Positions 40,553 through 49,996 of a DNA stretch of 64,000 nt are shown piece by piece. The stretch lies in the NCBI GenBank assembly GCA_964237235.1, contig CAXSGY010000010.1, forward strand, positions 1-64,000. Direction: 5' to 3'. Source of the stretch: GCA-002050365 sp964237235. GTDB lineage: Bacteria > Acidobacteriota > Blastocatellia > Pyrinomonadales > Pyrinomonadaceae. A model generated the notes under the pieces. It had not been told where the DNA came from, searched no databases, and was given only the letters and a program-made list of their open reading frames with translations. A program made the translations under genes and the position numbers. Position 1 is the stretch's first letter. Every line of letters starts with the position of its first letter.

Positions 40553-41398
40553 ATGGCACAGCCGACAGAAAGTCATAAAATCGCAGCGACGCTCACTGCC
40601 GAAAACAAAGAACAAAACTTGCGCCGTTTGATGCGCGAAATGCGAGCGGTGTTGGTCGCCTATTCGGGCGGCGTGGACAGTTCGTATCTCGCGCTGGTCG
40701 CCGCGCAGGAACTTAAAGAAGACGCGCTCTGTGTGACGGGAATTTCGCCGAGCGTGGCGGGCAGACAACGCGACGAAGCCGTCGCAACGGCGCGAAAATT
40801 TAATCTCAACCACCAAATTATCGAAACCGACGAACTCGCCGATCCGCGCTATCAAGCCAATCCGAACAACCGCTGCTACTTCTGCAAAACCGAGCTTTAC
40901 GAAAAGCTGGCTTTAGTTGCCGTCCAAAACAAAATCGAATTCGTGTTGGACGGCGCGAACGTTGACGATACGGCGGATTATCGTCCGGGCAGAAAAGCGG
41001 CGCAGGAAAAAAATGTGCGAAGCCCTCTGATCGAAGTCGGTTTGAATAAAAACGAAATCAGAGAATTAAGCCGCAAGCTCGAATTGCCGACCTGGAATCA
41101 GCCTTCGAGTCCGTGCCTTTCGTCGCGAATCGCTTACGGCGTGCCGGTTACGATTGAAAGGCTTTCCAAAGTCGAGCGCGGCGAAGAATTTTTGCGCGGG
41201 TTGGGATTCAAGGAATTTCGCGTCCGCGTTCACGGCGAACTCGCGCGGCTCGAAATCGCGCCCGCCGAGATGGAACTGGCTTTAAATTTACAGGTGACGG
41301 AGAAATTAGCCGAAAAATTTCGGCGGTTGGGCTTTCAATACGTCACGCTCGATCTGCAAGGCTACCGAAGCGGCGCGATGAACGAAGCTTTAAAGTGA
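40553..41398 (+). CDS. larE: ATP-dependent sulfur transferase LarE
   Basis: LarE adenylates and sulfurates the pyridinium biscarboxylate precursor of the nickel-pincer cofactor. The 281-residue protein has the PP-loop YSGGVDSS (37-44). Three cysteines are visible: the pair NRCYFCKTELY (about residue 100) and PSSPCLSSRIAYG further on. A CxxC plus one Cys fits the iron-sulfur type of LarE better than the single-sacrificial-Cys type; that is inference. LarB, LarC and lactate racemase are not adjacent. I chose the ATG at 40553; the open frame starts earlier without homology. Confidence 0.88.
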   Translation: MAQPTESHKIAATLTAENKEQNLRRLMREMRAVLVAYSGGVDSSYLALVAAQELKEDALCVTGISPSVAGRQRDEAVATARKFNLNHQIIETDELADPRYQANPNNRCYFCKTELYEKLALVAVQNKIEFVLDGANVDDTADYRPGRKAAQEKNVRSPLIEVGLNKNEIRELSRKLELPTWNQPSSPCLSSRIAYGVPVTIERLSKVERGEEFLRGLGFKEFRVRVHGELARLEIAPAEMELALNLQVTEKLAEKFRRLGFQYVTLDLQGYRSGAMNEALK

Positions 41399-41415
41399 AA
41401 ATGTGAAAAAGATTA

Positions 41416-41458
41416 AAAGCGAAAAAGTTTGAAATCGAATTCAAACTCGATTCGCTTT
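41416..41458. other. Hairpin after larE
   Basis: Outer arms aaagcga (41416-41422) and tcgcttt (41452-41458) and inner arms agtttgaa / ttcaaact with loop atcgaa form an extended stem. It follows the larE stop closely and is preceded by the words agtgaaaatgtgaaaa also seen at 1880. No T run follows, so it is a doubtful terminator. Confidence 0.5.
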
Positions 41459-41512
41459 GTTCGGTCGAACATAATACAAATAAATTTGAGAAAATTGGAG
41501 AGATTATAAAAA

Positions 41513-42805
41513 ATGGCAGCAAATCCGATGGCTGATGAAATGCGGCGTTTTAAGGGCAGCGACGAAAAAAATCCGTTTGAAGCGATGAGCGAACGCTTTG
41601 ACCGCGCCGCGCAGCTTCTTGGTTTGGACCCCGATTTATACGCGGTGATGCGCGTTCCGAGCCGGGAATTGAAGGTTTATATTCCGGTCAGAATGGATTC
41701 GGGACACATCGAAGTTTTTGAAGGCTATCGCGTTCAGCACAACTTTGCCAGAGGACCTGCCAAAGGCGGCATCCGCTACGCGCCCGACGTGACGCTCGAT
41801 GAAGTCAAGGCTCTCTCGGCGTGGATGACCTGGAAATGCGCGGTCGTCAACGTGCCGTTCGGCGGCGGCAAAGGCGGAATCATCTGCGATCCGCGCCAGA
41901 TGTCGCTCGGCGAATTGGAGCGTCTGACCCGTCGTTATACAGCGGAATTATTCGATTTCATCGGTCCCGACCGCGACGTTCCCGCGCCGGATATGAACAC
42001 GAACGAGCAGACGATGGCGTGGATTATGGATACGTATTCGATGCACAAAGGTTATACCGTCAACGCCGTCGTAACCGGCAAGCCAATCGCGCTCGGCGGC
42101 TCGCTCGGCAGACGCGAGGCGACCGGACGCGGCGTTTTGTTCTGCGTCAACGAAGCGATCAAAAAATTCAAACTAACGCCCGAAAATACTTCGGTCGTCG
42201 TGCAAGGCTCCGGCAATGTCGGCGGCATCGGCGCGCAGTTGATGCACGAGAAGGGCTATAAAATCACGGCTATTTCCGATGTCGGCGGCGGAATTTTTAA
42301 TAAGAACGGATTGAACGTGCCGGAAGCCTTAACTTATCTGCAAGCCAACAAAACCTTTGAAGGTTACGGCGAAGCCGATACTGTTTCCAACAGCGAGCTG
42401 CTCGAAATCGAATGCGACGTGCTTGCGCCGTGCGCGACGGAAAATCAAATCACTTCGGAAAACGCCGGGCGAATCAAATGTAAAATCTTAGCCGAAGGCG
42501 CGAACGGTCCGACGACCCCGAAAGCCGACGCGATTCTGCACGGCAACGGAATTTTCGTGATTCCGGACATTCTCGCCAACGCCGGCGGTGTCACGGTTTC
42601 GTATTTTGAATGGGTGCAGGACCGGATGGGCTACTTCTGGCGCGAGGACGAAGTGAACCAAAGATTAGAAGAAAAAATGGTCGCCAGCTTTATCGAATTG
42701 AGCAATCTGGCCGATCTGCATCAGGTTGATTCGCGCACCGCCGCTTATATGCTGGCGATTGACCGCGTGGCGTTCGATACGAAAATGCGCGGTATTTATG
42801 CTTAG
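41513..42805 (+). CDS. gdhA: NAD(P)-dependent glutamate dehydrogenase
   Basis: Interconverts glutamate with 2-oxoglutarate plus ammonia. The 430-residue hexameric-type enzyme has VQHNFARGPAKGGIRYAPDV (substrate-binding Lys) and the catalytic motif VPFGGGKGGI, with APDMNTNEQTMAWIMDTYS after it. The C-terminal nucleotide domain contains VVQGSGNVGGIGAQL. The length and motifs match the small NAD-type. A GGAGAG lies upstream of the ATG at a reasonable distance. Ammonia released by glycine cleavage (gcv operon) could be recaptured here; that is inference. Confidence 0.94.
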   Translation: MAANPMADEMRRFKGSDEKNPFEAMSERFDRAAQLLGLDPDLYAVMRVPSRELKVYIPVRMDSGHIEVFEGYRVQHNFARGPAKGGIRYAPDVTLDEVKALSAWMTWKCAVVNVPFGGGKGGIICDPRQMSLGELERLTRRYTAELFDFIGPDRDVPAPDMNTNEQTMAWIMDTYSMHKGYTVNAVVTGKPIALGGSLGRREATGRGVLFCVNEAIKKFKLTPENTSVVVQGSGNVGGIGAQLMHEKGYKITAISDVGGGIFNKNGLNVPEALTYLQANKTFEGYGEADTVSNSELLEIECDVLAPCATENQITSENAGRIKCKILAEGANGPTTPKADAILHGNGIFVIPDILANAGGVTVSYFEWVQDRMGYFWREDEVNQRLEEKMVASFIELSNLADLHQVDSRTAAYMLAIDRVAFDTKMRGIYA

Positions 42806-42867
42806 AACGCGGTTTAATTTATTAAAAATGCTTGCTTTTCCGAAAAAGATGAAGTAAGGTTTTACGA

Positions 42868-42915
42868 GGTTGCCGGTGAATTTTTCGGTTGTCTTTCCGA
42901 CCGAAGCCGGCGACC
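42868..42915. other. Two-part hairpin after gdhA
   Basis: ggttgccgg (42868-42876) pairs with ccggcgacc (42907-42915, one G-T pair). Inside, cggt (42886-42889) pairs with accg (42900-42903). There is no T run, so this could be an attenuator or stabilising structure rather than a terminator. The rest of the roughly 280-nt gap holds no gene. Confidence 0.5.
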
Positions 42916-42990
42916 AAAGACTTAAATCAAACTGATTGCGCGGGAAAACTTCATTATGAACATTTGAAAGTTTTTGCGTGTGTGTAATAA

Positions 42991-43018
42991 TTGAGTAGCT
43001 TGATAAAAGATTTATATT
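42991..43018 (+). promoter_or_regulatory. Possible sigma-70-type promoter
   Basis: TTGAGT at 42991-42996 and TATATT at 43013-43018 with a 16-nt spacer, about 70 nt upstream of the ATG of the barrel-PKD protein gene. The boxes are imperfect and the region is AT-rich, so chance is possible. Confidence 0.3.
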
Positions 43019-43085
43019 ATCGTTTTGTCTTTTTAAGCTACAATTGAAATTTAAATTTTAAAATTATTTTCGGCGGAGGAATGTG

Positions 43086-45440
43086 ATGAAACTCGCTAAA
43101 AACGCGTTTATTATTGCGCTTACATTGCTGGCACTAGTATTTACTATGTCAGCCCAAACACAACGGTCGGCGAAAGATGATCGAAATATCGCGCCAACCG
43201 TCGGCACCGGAGGTCCTCCGGGAGGTCCGACCGGGCTTTTTACAATTTACGATGGACAAACCCTGCGCGCAGGCGAGTTCACCTTCAGCGCGGCGTTTAG
43301 CAACTACGACCGCGATCCGGGTAATGTTGACATCAGCGAAGTGCCGGTCAGCTTCCAAGTTGGCGTAAACGATTATATCGAATTGTTTTTCAACACGGAC
43401 GCTTATCGCGCGGTCAAAGTTAATTCGCCGCGAAATCTTTCCAGTTTTGCTTTACCCAATTCACAGTTAAGAATTAATGGAGCCTTAGTAGTTCCGCCGG
43501 CGATTGTGCTGGGCAGCGGAGCATTTGCCGGACAAGCTATCTTCCGCAACACGCAGCCGTTTGTCGGCTATCCGTTTGTCAGCGGACGATCAAATGTTCC
43601 CGGCTTTCCGTTTATCGGTCTGCCGAGCGGCGGCGGTAACAATACGGCTTCCAACTTTCCCGGAATCGGTTCGGTTTACGGAAGCATTTTGCCGGGCGTA
43701 GTTTTGCAAAGAAGTACGGTAGTAACGAACGGCATTACGCAAGTTAATCCGACGAGCTTTACGACGGCTCCGAGCTATCTGCCCGACGCGCCGTTCATTA
43801 ATAGAACTTACGGAGAATCCGCATTCAACACCTTTACGGTCGGCGGGAAATTCCGCTTTACCGGTCCGAATAATCCGTATGGCATCGGTTTGATTCCGTT
43901 TTATCGTTTTTATGCCGACGAAGCGCAGACCGTCAGCGGCTTTAATCAGCTTCAGCGGGGCGCAAGTCCGGGTGGCAACCGCGGCGATTTCGGTCTCGTG
44001 CTGTTCGGCGATGCGCGGCTTGCTAAAATAATTAATATTTCGGCAAATCTCGGATACATTTATAACAGCAGCATCAAAGCTGATTTTCCATCGGGAACGT
44101 TTACCCTGCTTGACCGACCGGACGAAGTTCTGGCGGGTATCGGCGTAGATTTTCCGGTCAATAAATTTTTCCAGCCGATTGTCGAGTTTCGTACAACTCA
44201 ATATGTCGGCGGTCGCACGCCGAACGCATTTGAAAACAGTCCGGTTGAATCAATCGCCGGTGTCAGAGTTTATCCGACCCGATATATTAGTTTAGGCGCG
44301 GCTTATCGCTATCAATTCAACCAACAGGATTTTGATAGTTTTGGTAATGATCGCGTCAGCACTTCGACTACTATTCCGGGCGGCGGCGTGTTCAGCAATT
44401 CCTTTGCGGGAGTTCCGCCGGGATTTGCCACTTCGAGCGATTCGAACGGTTTTATTCTGCAAGTTACTGCCGGACGGCGTAATTCGAGAAAAGCGGAACA
44501 AATTAACAAACCTGCCGACGTAACCGATGTTAGATTGAGCGAAACGCGAGTTACCGGAAAATGTCAGCCCGGGTTCCAGCCGAGAGAAGGCACGACTTGT
44601 AGCGACACTGAGACGGTTAACGTAGCGACGACGGCGGTTGATCCTGAAAACGACGTTTTGACTTATAACTATACGGTTTCGGGCGGTCGCATCGTCGGTC
44701 AGGGCGCGAACGTCCAGTGGGATTTGTCAGGAGCGCAGGCGGGAACTTACACGATTACCGTCGGCGTTGACGACAGTTGCGGCGTTTGCGGCAAAACTCA
44801 AACTAAAACAATTGAGGTAGCTAACTGTGATTGTATTCAAGTTTGTAGCTGTCCGACGCTTTCCGTCACCGGTCCGGCTGGAGTCACAAATCCTGGCGAT
44901 CCGATGACCTTTACGGCAAACGTCAGCGGCGGTTCGCAGTCTAATGTTACATATAACTGGACTGTCTCGAGCGGAACAATCAGTTCAGGTCAGGGAACAC
45001 CTGCAATTACTGTTGCGACTACGCCGGATATGGCGGGCGGTAATGTAACGGCAACCGTTGAAATTGGCGGCGTTTGCGATTCATGTCAAAAGACTGCTTC
45101 CGAGACAGGAAGTATAGTTACAGTTCCGACAAGCAACAAAATTGATGAATTTGATAAATTGGAGAACGACGACGTTAAGGCGCGTATCCAAAACTTCTAC
45201 CTGACGCAGTTAAATAATAATCCGACTGCACAGGGTTACATCATCAACTATGGAACGGATAAACAAATTGCGGCTCGTGAAAAACAGATTCGCAATGCCA
45301 TTACGTTCCTGAAACTCGATCCGAGTCGCGTAACGTTTGTTAGAGGCGGAGCGACAGGCGGAGATGTGAAGACACAACTGTGGATTGTTCCGGCAGGCGC
45401 GACACCACCGACACCCGAACCGATGGGTCCCGGTCAATAA
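43086..45440 (+). CDS. Large exported protein: barrel-like region, PKD-type domains and C-terminal OmpA-adjacent domain
   Basis: A 784-residue protein with a signal peptide (about 1-22). Residues about 30-460 read like an outer-membrane beta-barrel (EFTFSAAFSNYDRDPGNVDI; VGGKFRFTGPNNPYGIGLIP). Two Ig/PKD-like domains with paired Cys follow (AVDPENDVLTYNYTVSGGRI; CPTLSVTGPAGVTNPGDP). A C-terminal domain of about 100 residues begins IDEFDKLENDDVKARI and has TAQGYIINYGTDKQIAAREK. It resembles domains that follow TonB-box or OmpA-like modules. The role is unknown, perhaps a surface adhesin. Start: ATG with GGAGGA 5 nt upstream. Confidence 0.65.
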   Translation: MKLAKNAFIIALTLLALVFTMSAQTQRSAKDDRNIAPTVGTGGPPGGPTGLFTIYDGQTLRAGEFTFSAAFSNYDRDPGNVDISEVPVSFQVGVNDYIELFFNTDAYRAVKVNSPRNLSSFALPNSQLRINGALVVPPAIVLGSGAFAGQAIFRNTQPFVGYPFVSGRSNVPGFPFIGLPSGGGNNTASNFPGIGSVYGSILPGVVLQRSTVVTNGITQVNPTSFTTAPSYLPDAPFINRTYGESAFNTFTVGGKFRFTGPNNPYGIGLIPFYRFYADEAQTVSGFNQLQRGASPGGNRGDFGLVLFGDARLAKIINISANLGYIYNSSIKADFPSGTFTLLDRPDEVLAGIGVDFPVNKFFQPIVEFRTTQYVGGRTPNAFENSPVESIAGVRVYPTRYISLGAAYRYQFNQQDFDSFGNDRVSTSTTIPGGGVFSNSFAGVPPGFATSSDSNGFILQVTAGRRNSRKAEQINKPADVTDVRLSETRVTGKCQPGFQPREGTTCSDTETVNVATTAVDPENDVLTYNYTVSGGRIVGQGANVQWDLSGAQAGTYTITVGVDDSCGVCGKTQTKTIEVANCDCIQVCSCPTLSVTGPAGVTNPGDPMTFTANVSGGSQSNVTYNWTVSSGTISSGQGTPAITVATTPDMAGGNVTATVEIGGVCDSCQKTASETGSIVTVPTSNKIDEFDKLENDDVKARIQNFYLTQLNNNPTAQGYIINYGTDKQIAAREKQIRNAITFLKLDPSRVTFVRGGATGGDVKTQLWIVPAGATPPTPEPMGPGQ

Positions 45441-45476
45441 TTAACTTTTTACATTCTTTGTAATGTGAACATTCTT

Positions 45477-45515
45477 AAGCGCGTAAATTTTCCAAAGCGG
45501 AAGATTTACGCGCTT
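45477..45515 (+). terminator. Hairpin terminator after the barrel-PKD gene
   Basis: A perfect 12-bp stem aagcgcgtaaat (45477-45488) / atttacgcgctt (45504-45515) with a 15-nt loop. A short T-rich stretch (tcgctcttt) follows. Confidence 0.65.
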
Positions 45516-45741
45516 TCGCTCTTTAAAGTAAAACTTTAAGTTGATTTATTTTTGATTCGGTGTAGAATAGCTTTTACTTGTCGTTGCGCTTGAGCAAGTG
45601 AGAATTTACTTCCTGTTTTATTTCCACAAAATAGTTGTATTTCGGATGGCAACAATCGCAGATGAAATAATCATCTTAGTAAGCGGTTGGATCGCCTTAA
45701 TTTCTGAAAATTTCAAAATACACTCCCGATTTAACAAAAAT

Positions 45742-47964
45742 ATGAAAACTGAAATCAAACTTATGATCGGTTCAAAGTTAAAATTACTGACGGCAGCGTT
45801 TGTGATGTTTTTATTCGGCAGCAGTGCCGCTTTCGCCGTCGGAAACGCGGGCGAACCGGCAAAATTCGGCGATTGGTCGGTTGTCGGACCGAGCGGCGGC
45901 GACGTGCGCGTCATCAAGATAGACCCGAAAAACAAAGACCATATTTTTATCAGCACGCTCGACGGGCAGCTCTACACTTCGGTTGACGGCGGCGTAATCT
46001 GGTCGCTGCTCGTCAATCTCAACCGTCCACAGTTAGTTCTTGACCAGCTAATCGTTGATTCACGCGATTCGAAGATTATTTACACTTCCGGTCACCGCCA
46101 CAAAGCTCCGGGCGGATTTTTTAAAACGACCGACGGCGGCTTGACCTGGAAGGAAGCCAAAGAGTTGAGCAAAGAATCAATTCACTCGATGGAGCAATCC
46201 GTCGCCGACCCGAATATGCTTCTGGTCGGAACGATTGACGGCGTTTGGGTTTCAAAAGATTCCGGCGACGATTGGACAAAAATTTCTTCGGACACGATGC
46301 CGGTCAATGTCGATTCGCTGGCGATTGACCCGCGCACCACCGATACGATTTACGCCGGAACCTGGTGGCGCGCCTATAAATCAACGGACGCGGGTAAAAA
46401 CTGGCATTTGATTAAAGACGGAATGATTGACGATTCGGACGTTTTCGCCGTCACGATTGACGCGAAAAATCCCGATCACGTCGTCGCCTCGGCGTGCAGC
46501 GGCATCTACGAATCCTACAACAGCGGCGACCTCTGGAAAAAAATCAACGGCATTCCGTCGAAATCGCGCCGCACGCGCGACATCGTTCAGCATCCGACCC
46601 GACCGGGAACGATTTACGCCGGCACGACCGAAGGCTTCTGGATGACGACCGACGGCGGCAAAACCTGGGCGATGACTTCGCAGCGGGATTTGGAGATCAA
46701 TTCAATCGCCGTTCATCCCGACAATCCCGACAAAATTTTCATCGGCACGAACAATTACGGCGTGATGGTTTCGACCGACGGCGGCAAAAATTTCAAGCCG
46801 ACGAACGATAATTTTACGAGCCGTTTTACATATACGGTCACGGTTGATATTGAAAATCCGAACCGCGTCTATGCGACGACGCAGAACACGGCGACCGGCG
46901 GCGGTTTCTTTTTTATCAGCAACGATGCCGGAACGACCTGGCAAGCGGCAAAAAATCTCGACATCAGCCGCATTTCGCCGTATGCGTTTCTGCAGGATCG
47001 CGTCAACACGAACACGCTGTATCTCGGCACGAACGTCGGAATGTTTCGCTCGACGGATCGCGGCGTAAACTGGACGCAGATGCTTCCGCCGAAACCGCCG
47101 CCGATCAAAAAACCGGCGACGAAAAAGACGACCGCAGCGAAAGGCAAGACGACGGCGAAAAGCGCGGTTGCCAAAGTCGTTAAACCCGTCAAACCGATCG
47201 CGCCGCCCGTTCCGGTTGTTCCGACGGGTCCGGTTTTGATACCGGCTCTCGGCGAAAAAATAAAAGTTCTGGCGCGCACCGAAGACGGCAAAAACGGCAT
47301 TCTGGCGGGAACCGACAAAGGCATTTACCGCACCTATGATTTGGATAAAGGCTGGGAAAAAGTTCCGTTCGGCGCGGGATTGGACGAAAGCGTTTTCGTC
47401 ATCAACACTTCGCCGCAGCAGCCGGAAACGATCTGGGTAGGGACGGCAATCTCCGGCATAATCGTCTCGCGCGACAACGGCGCGACGTGGCAGAAAGTTC
47501 CGGGCGTGCCGGAAAACGTGCCGGTCAGCTCGATAACGATTGACCCGAAAAATCAGGACAACATCTATGTCGGCACGACGCAGACGCTTTATCTGAGCCG
47601 CGACGCGGGCAAAACCTGGACGCGGCGCGGCGGCAATTTGCCGCTCGGCAATTATACGAGCATTTTGATTAATCCGAATAATTCCAAGGAAATTTACGCC
47701 GCGAGCGCGCTCGAATCCGACGGCGGCATATTTCTCTCGGACGATGCGGGCGGAAACTGGAAACGGCTCGATTCAAAGGATATGAAGTTAGCCAGCCGCC
47801 GCATCTGGTCAATGGCGTTCGATCCGAACGATTCGAATCGAATCTTCGCCGGAACGCATTCGTCGGGCGTATATCGCATCGAACGAACCGTTAAACCGGC
47901 GACCGCAACGACCGAAGGCGGCGATTCGGTAACCAGACCGAGAGTGTCGCCGAACGGCAATTAA
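45742..47964 (+). CDS. Sortilin/BNR-repeat beta-propeller protein
   Basis: A 740-residue exported protein. A signal peptide (LLTAAFVMFLFGSSAAFA) precedes two arrays of Asp-box repeats with the S-x-D-x-G-x-x-W core (for example YTSVDGGVIWSLL, FKTTDGGLTWKEA, WMTTDGGKTWAMT, FRSTDRGVNWTQM). The arrays are separated by a Lys/Ala/Pro linker of about 45 residues near residue 455 (KKPATKKTTAAKGKTTAKSA). Each array probably folds as a ten-bladed VPS10/sortilin-type propeller. Ligand unknown. I chose the ATG at 45742; the frame extends upstream without homology. A strong terminator follows. Confidence 0.85.
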   Translation: MKTEIKLMIGSKLKLLTAAFVMFLFGSSAAFAVGNAGEPAKFGDWSVVGPSGGDVRVIKIDPKNKDHIFISTLDGQLYTSVDGGVIWSLLVNLNRPQLVLDQLIVDSRDSKIIYTSGHRHKAPGGFFKTTDGGLTWKEAKELSKESIHSMEQSVADPNMLLVGTIDGVWVSKDSGDDWTKISSDTMPVNVDSLAIDPRTTDTIYAGTWWRAYKSTDAGKNWHLIKDGMIDDSDVFAVTIDAKNPDHVVASACSGIYESYNSGDLWKKINGIPSKSRRTRDIVQHPTRPGTIYAGTTEGFWMTTDGGKTWAMTSQRDLEINSIAVHPDNPDKIFIGTNNYGVMVSTDGGKNFKPTNDNFTSRFTYTVTVDIENPNRVYATTQNTATGGGFFFISNDAGTTWQAAKNLDISRISPYAFLQDRVNTNTLYLGTNVGMFRSTDRGVNWTQMLPPKPPPIKKPATKKTTAAKGKTTAKSAVAKVVKPVKPIAPPVPVVPTGPVLIPALGEKIKVLARTEDGKNGILAGTDKGIYRTYDLDKGWEKVPFGAGLDESVFVINTSPQQPETIWVGTAISGIIVSRDNGATWQKVPGVPENVPVSSITIDPKNQDNIYVGTTQTLYLSRDAGKTWTRRGGNLPLGNYTSILINPNNSKEIYAASALESDGGIFLSDDAGGNWKRLDSKDMKLASRRIWSMAFDPNDSNRIFAGTHSSGVYRIERTVKPATATTEGGDSVTRPRVSPNGN

Positions 47965-47984
47965 GTCGAATGTTTTGGCTTGAT

Positions 47985-48020
47985 AAAAAAGGACGATGTT
48001 GGCAAACGTCGTCCTTTTTT
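47985..48020 (+). terminator. Rho-independent terminator after the propeller gene
   Basis: A 16-bp stem aaaaaaggacgatgtt (47985-48000) / aacgtcgtcctttttt (48005-48020) with one wobble pair and a 4-nt loop. Six T end the right arm. Confidence 0.9.
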
Positions 48021-48083
48021 CGTTTTTAACTTTAAAGTTGGCGGCGAGAAACTTATAATCTTCAAGAACGAGGAATAAATTTT

Positions 48084-49766
48084 GTGAAACAAGAAATCGT
48101 CTGCCCCTGTCCGACCGGAAACGTCGCTCTGCAAATCGAAAGTTTGCCGTTCTCGGAGATTCCCGGTCAATCGAAGCTCTTCGTTGAATACCAGACGAAT
48201 CCGCTCTCGCTCGAAAAATATTATCCTCTGGCGGTCGAATCGCACACGCAAATCGCCAAACGCATTCCCGAAATTCTGGCTCATTACAAAGCCGACCGCC
48301 AAACGCTGTGCGACGTTTTGGAAGAAATGAACCGCTCGTGCCGGACGAGCGGAAAAACTCTGGAAAACATCCGACTGCTGCGCGACGAAGATTGCGTCGC
48401 CGTCGTTACCGGACAGCAAGCCGGACTTTTCACCGGACCGCTCTACACGATTTACAAAGCACTTTCGGCGGTGCGAATGACCGAATGTCTGACGGCGCGC
48501 GGCTACAAAGCCGTGCCGGTTTTCTGGATTGCGACCGAAGATCACGATTTCAAAGAAGTTTCGAGCGTCAACGTCCTTAATGCCAACGGCGATTTAGTCG
48601 AGATAAAAAACGAGCCGCAGAGATGTTACGAAAATCTGCCGGTCGGCTACGTCAAGCTCGACGATTCGATTAAAACGACGATTGACGAACTTTTCAAAGA
48701 ATTGCCGCATACCGAATTTACCGACGAATTAAAAACTTTCGTCGAAAAATCCTGGGCGGAGGGCGTTGATTACGGCGACGGCTTTGCAAGGCTTCTGACC
48801 GATTTTTTGGGCAAATACGGCTTAATAATTTTGTGTCCGCTCGACGCGCGTTTGAAAAAATTGGCGACACCGATTTACGTCGAAGCGATTAAAAAATCCG
48901 ACGAAATCGTCGCGGCTCTGCGGGCGCGCAGCGTCGAACTCGAAGAAAACGGCTATCACGCACAGGTTTTGGTCGGCGAAGATTATTTTCCGCTTTTCTG
49001 GCAGGCGAAAAATAAAACGCGCCACGCTTTGAAAAAAAGTCGGAACGGCACGTTCAAAGCCAAAGATTTTGAAGAAGAATTTACGCTCGAACAGCTCGCC
49101 GATTTAGCGGCGGTCGAGCCGGAAAGATTTTCGCCGAGCGTCGTTCTGCGCTCGGTCGTGCAGGATTATCTGCTTCCGACCGTCACCTATTTCGGCGGCG
49201 CGGCGGAAATCGCTTATTTCGCGCAGTCGGCGGAAGTTTACCGTATTCTGAATCGTCCGGTGACACCGATTTTTCACCGGCAAAGTTTTACGATTGTCGA
49301 ATCGAAACCGCGCAAAACGCTTGAAAAATATGATTTGGAGTTGAAGGATTTGTTCGCCGGTTTTGAAAATTTAATGCCGCAAATCGTCGAAAAATATCTC
49401 AATCGCGCGACCGGCGAATTATTCGCCGAAGTTGAGGAACGAATCAATCGCGAACTCGACCGTCTGGCGGCGGATTTATCCAACGTCGAACCGACTTTAG
49501 CGGAAAGCCTGGCGAACCGCCGCCGCAAGATCGAATATCACATCGCCAATCTCCGAAGCAAATTTCACAAAGCGCAGATGCGAAAAGACGAAATCGTCAG
49601 CCGCCAGATCGAAACCGCGCTCAATTCGCTCGTGCCATACAAACATTTGCAGGAAAGAACCTTAAACGCGAGCGTTTTCGTCAACCGTTACGGTCTTTAT
49701 CTGATGGATTGGATTTATCAGGCGATTGACTTGGACGATAAAGGACATCGAATAATTTATTTGTAA
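48084..49766 (+). CDS. bshC: Bacillithiol biosynthesis cysteine-adding enzyme BshC
   Basis: BshC joins cysteine to glucosaminyl-malate, the last step of bacillithiol synthesis. The 560-residue protein has the family signature VVTGQQAGLFTGPLYTIYKA (about 111-130). VPVFWIATEDHDFKEVSSVN (about 148-167) and the long C-terminal coiled coil (NRRRKIEYHIANLRSKFHKA) with LYLMDWIYQAIDL also match. It starts with GTG at 48084, which has GAGGAA upstream. BshA and BshB are not in the window. Presence implies bacillithiol as the low-molecular-weight thiol, which fits Acidobacteria. Confidence 0.93.
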   Translation: MKQEIVCPCPTGNVALQIESLPFSEIPGQSKLFVEYQTNPLSLEKYYPLAVESHTQIAKRIPEILAHYKADRQTLCDVLEEMNRSCRTSGKTLENIRLLRDEDCVAVVTGQQAGLFTGPLYTIYKALSAVRMTECLTARGYKAVPVFWIATEDHDFKEVSSVNVLNANGDLVEIKNEPQRCYENLPVGYVKLDDSIKTTIDELFKELPHTEFTDELKTFVEKSWAEGVDYGDGFARLLTDFLGKYGLIILCPLDARLKKLATPIYVEAIKKSDEIVAALRARSVELEENGYHAQVLVGEDYFPLFWQAKNKTRHALKKSRNGTFKAKDFEEEFTLEQLADLAAVEPERFSPSVVLRSVVQDYLLPTVTYFGGAAEIAYFAQSAEVYRILNRPVTPIFHRQSFTIVESKPRKTLEKYDLELKDLFAGFENLMPQIVEKYLNRATGELFAEVEERINRELDRLAADLSNVEPTLAESLANRRRKIEYHIANLRSKFHKAQMRKDEIVSRQIETALNSLVPYKHLQERTLNASVFVNRYGLYLMDWIYQAIDLDDKGHRIIYL

Positions 49767-49996
49767 ACTTCGCCCGCCGATCAGGTCGCAGAAGCGCACT
49801 GCGTTGCGTCTCGACCGCATTGGCTATTTGGAATTTGCGCCTTATCGTTCTGAGTTCAAGATTAAAAAATCGAGAAATACAAACGCAATCGCTGATAATT
49901 AACGATCTTGTAGCATTACCAAACGAAGAGTGTTATAGTTTTTTTTACCGACAAAAAGCTACCGACTTTAATTCAAAAATCGAGGAGAATTACCCA

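Noticed and set aside
43177..44523. Several open frames on both strands inside the barrel-PKD gene
   Set aside because: They are shadows of the long 784-residue frame, which has a signal peptide and a strong ribosome binding site.
49767..49996. A degenerate palindrome after bshC (ggtcgcaga...tctcgacc)
   Set aside because: Pairing is short and interrupted; it may be an eroded element but I could not support arms well enough to list it.
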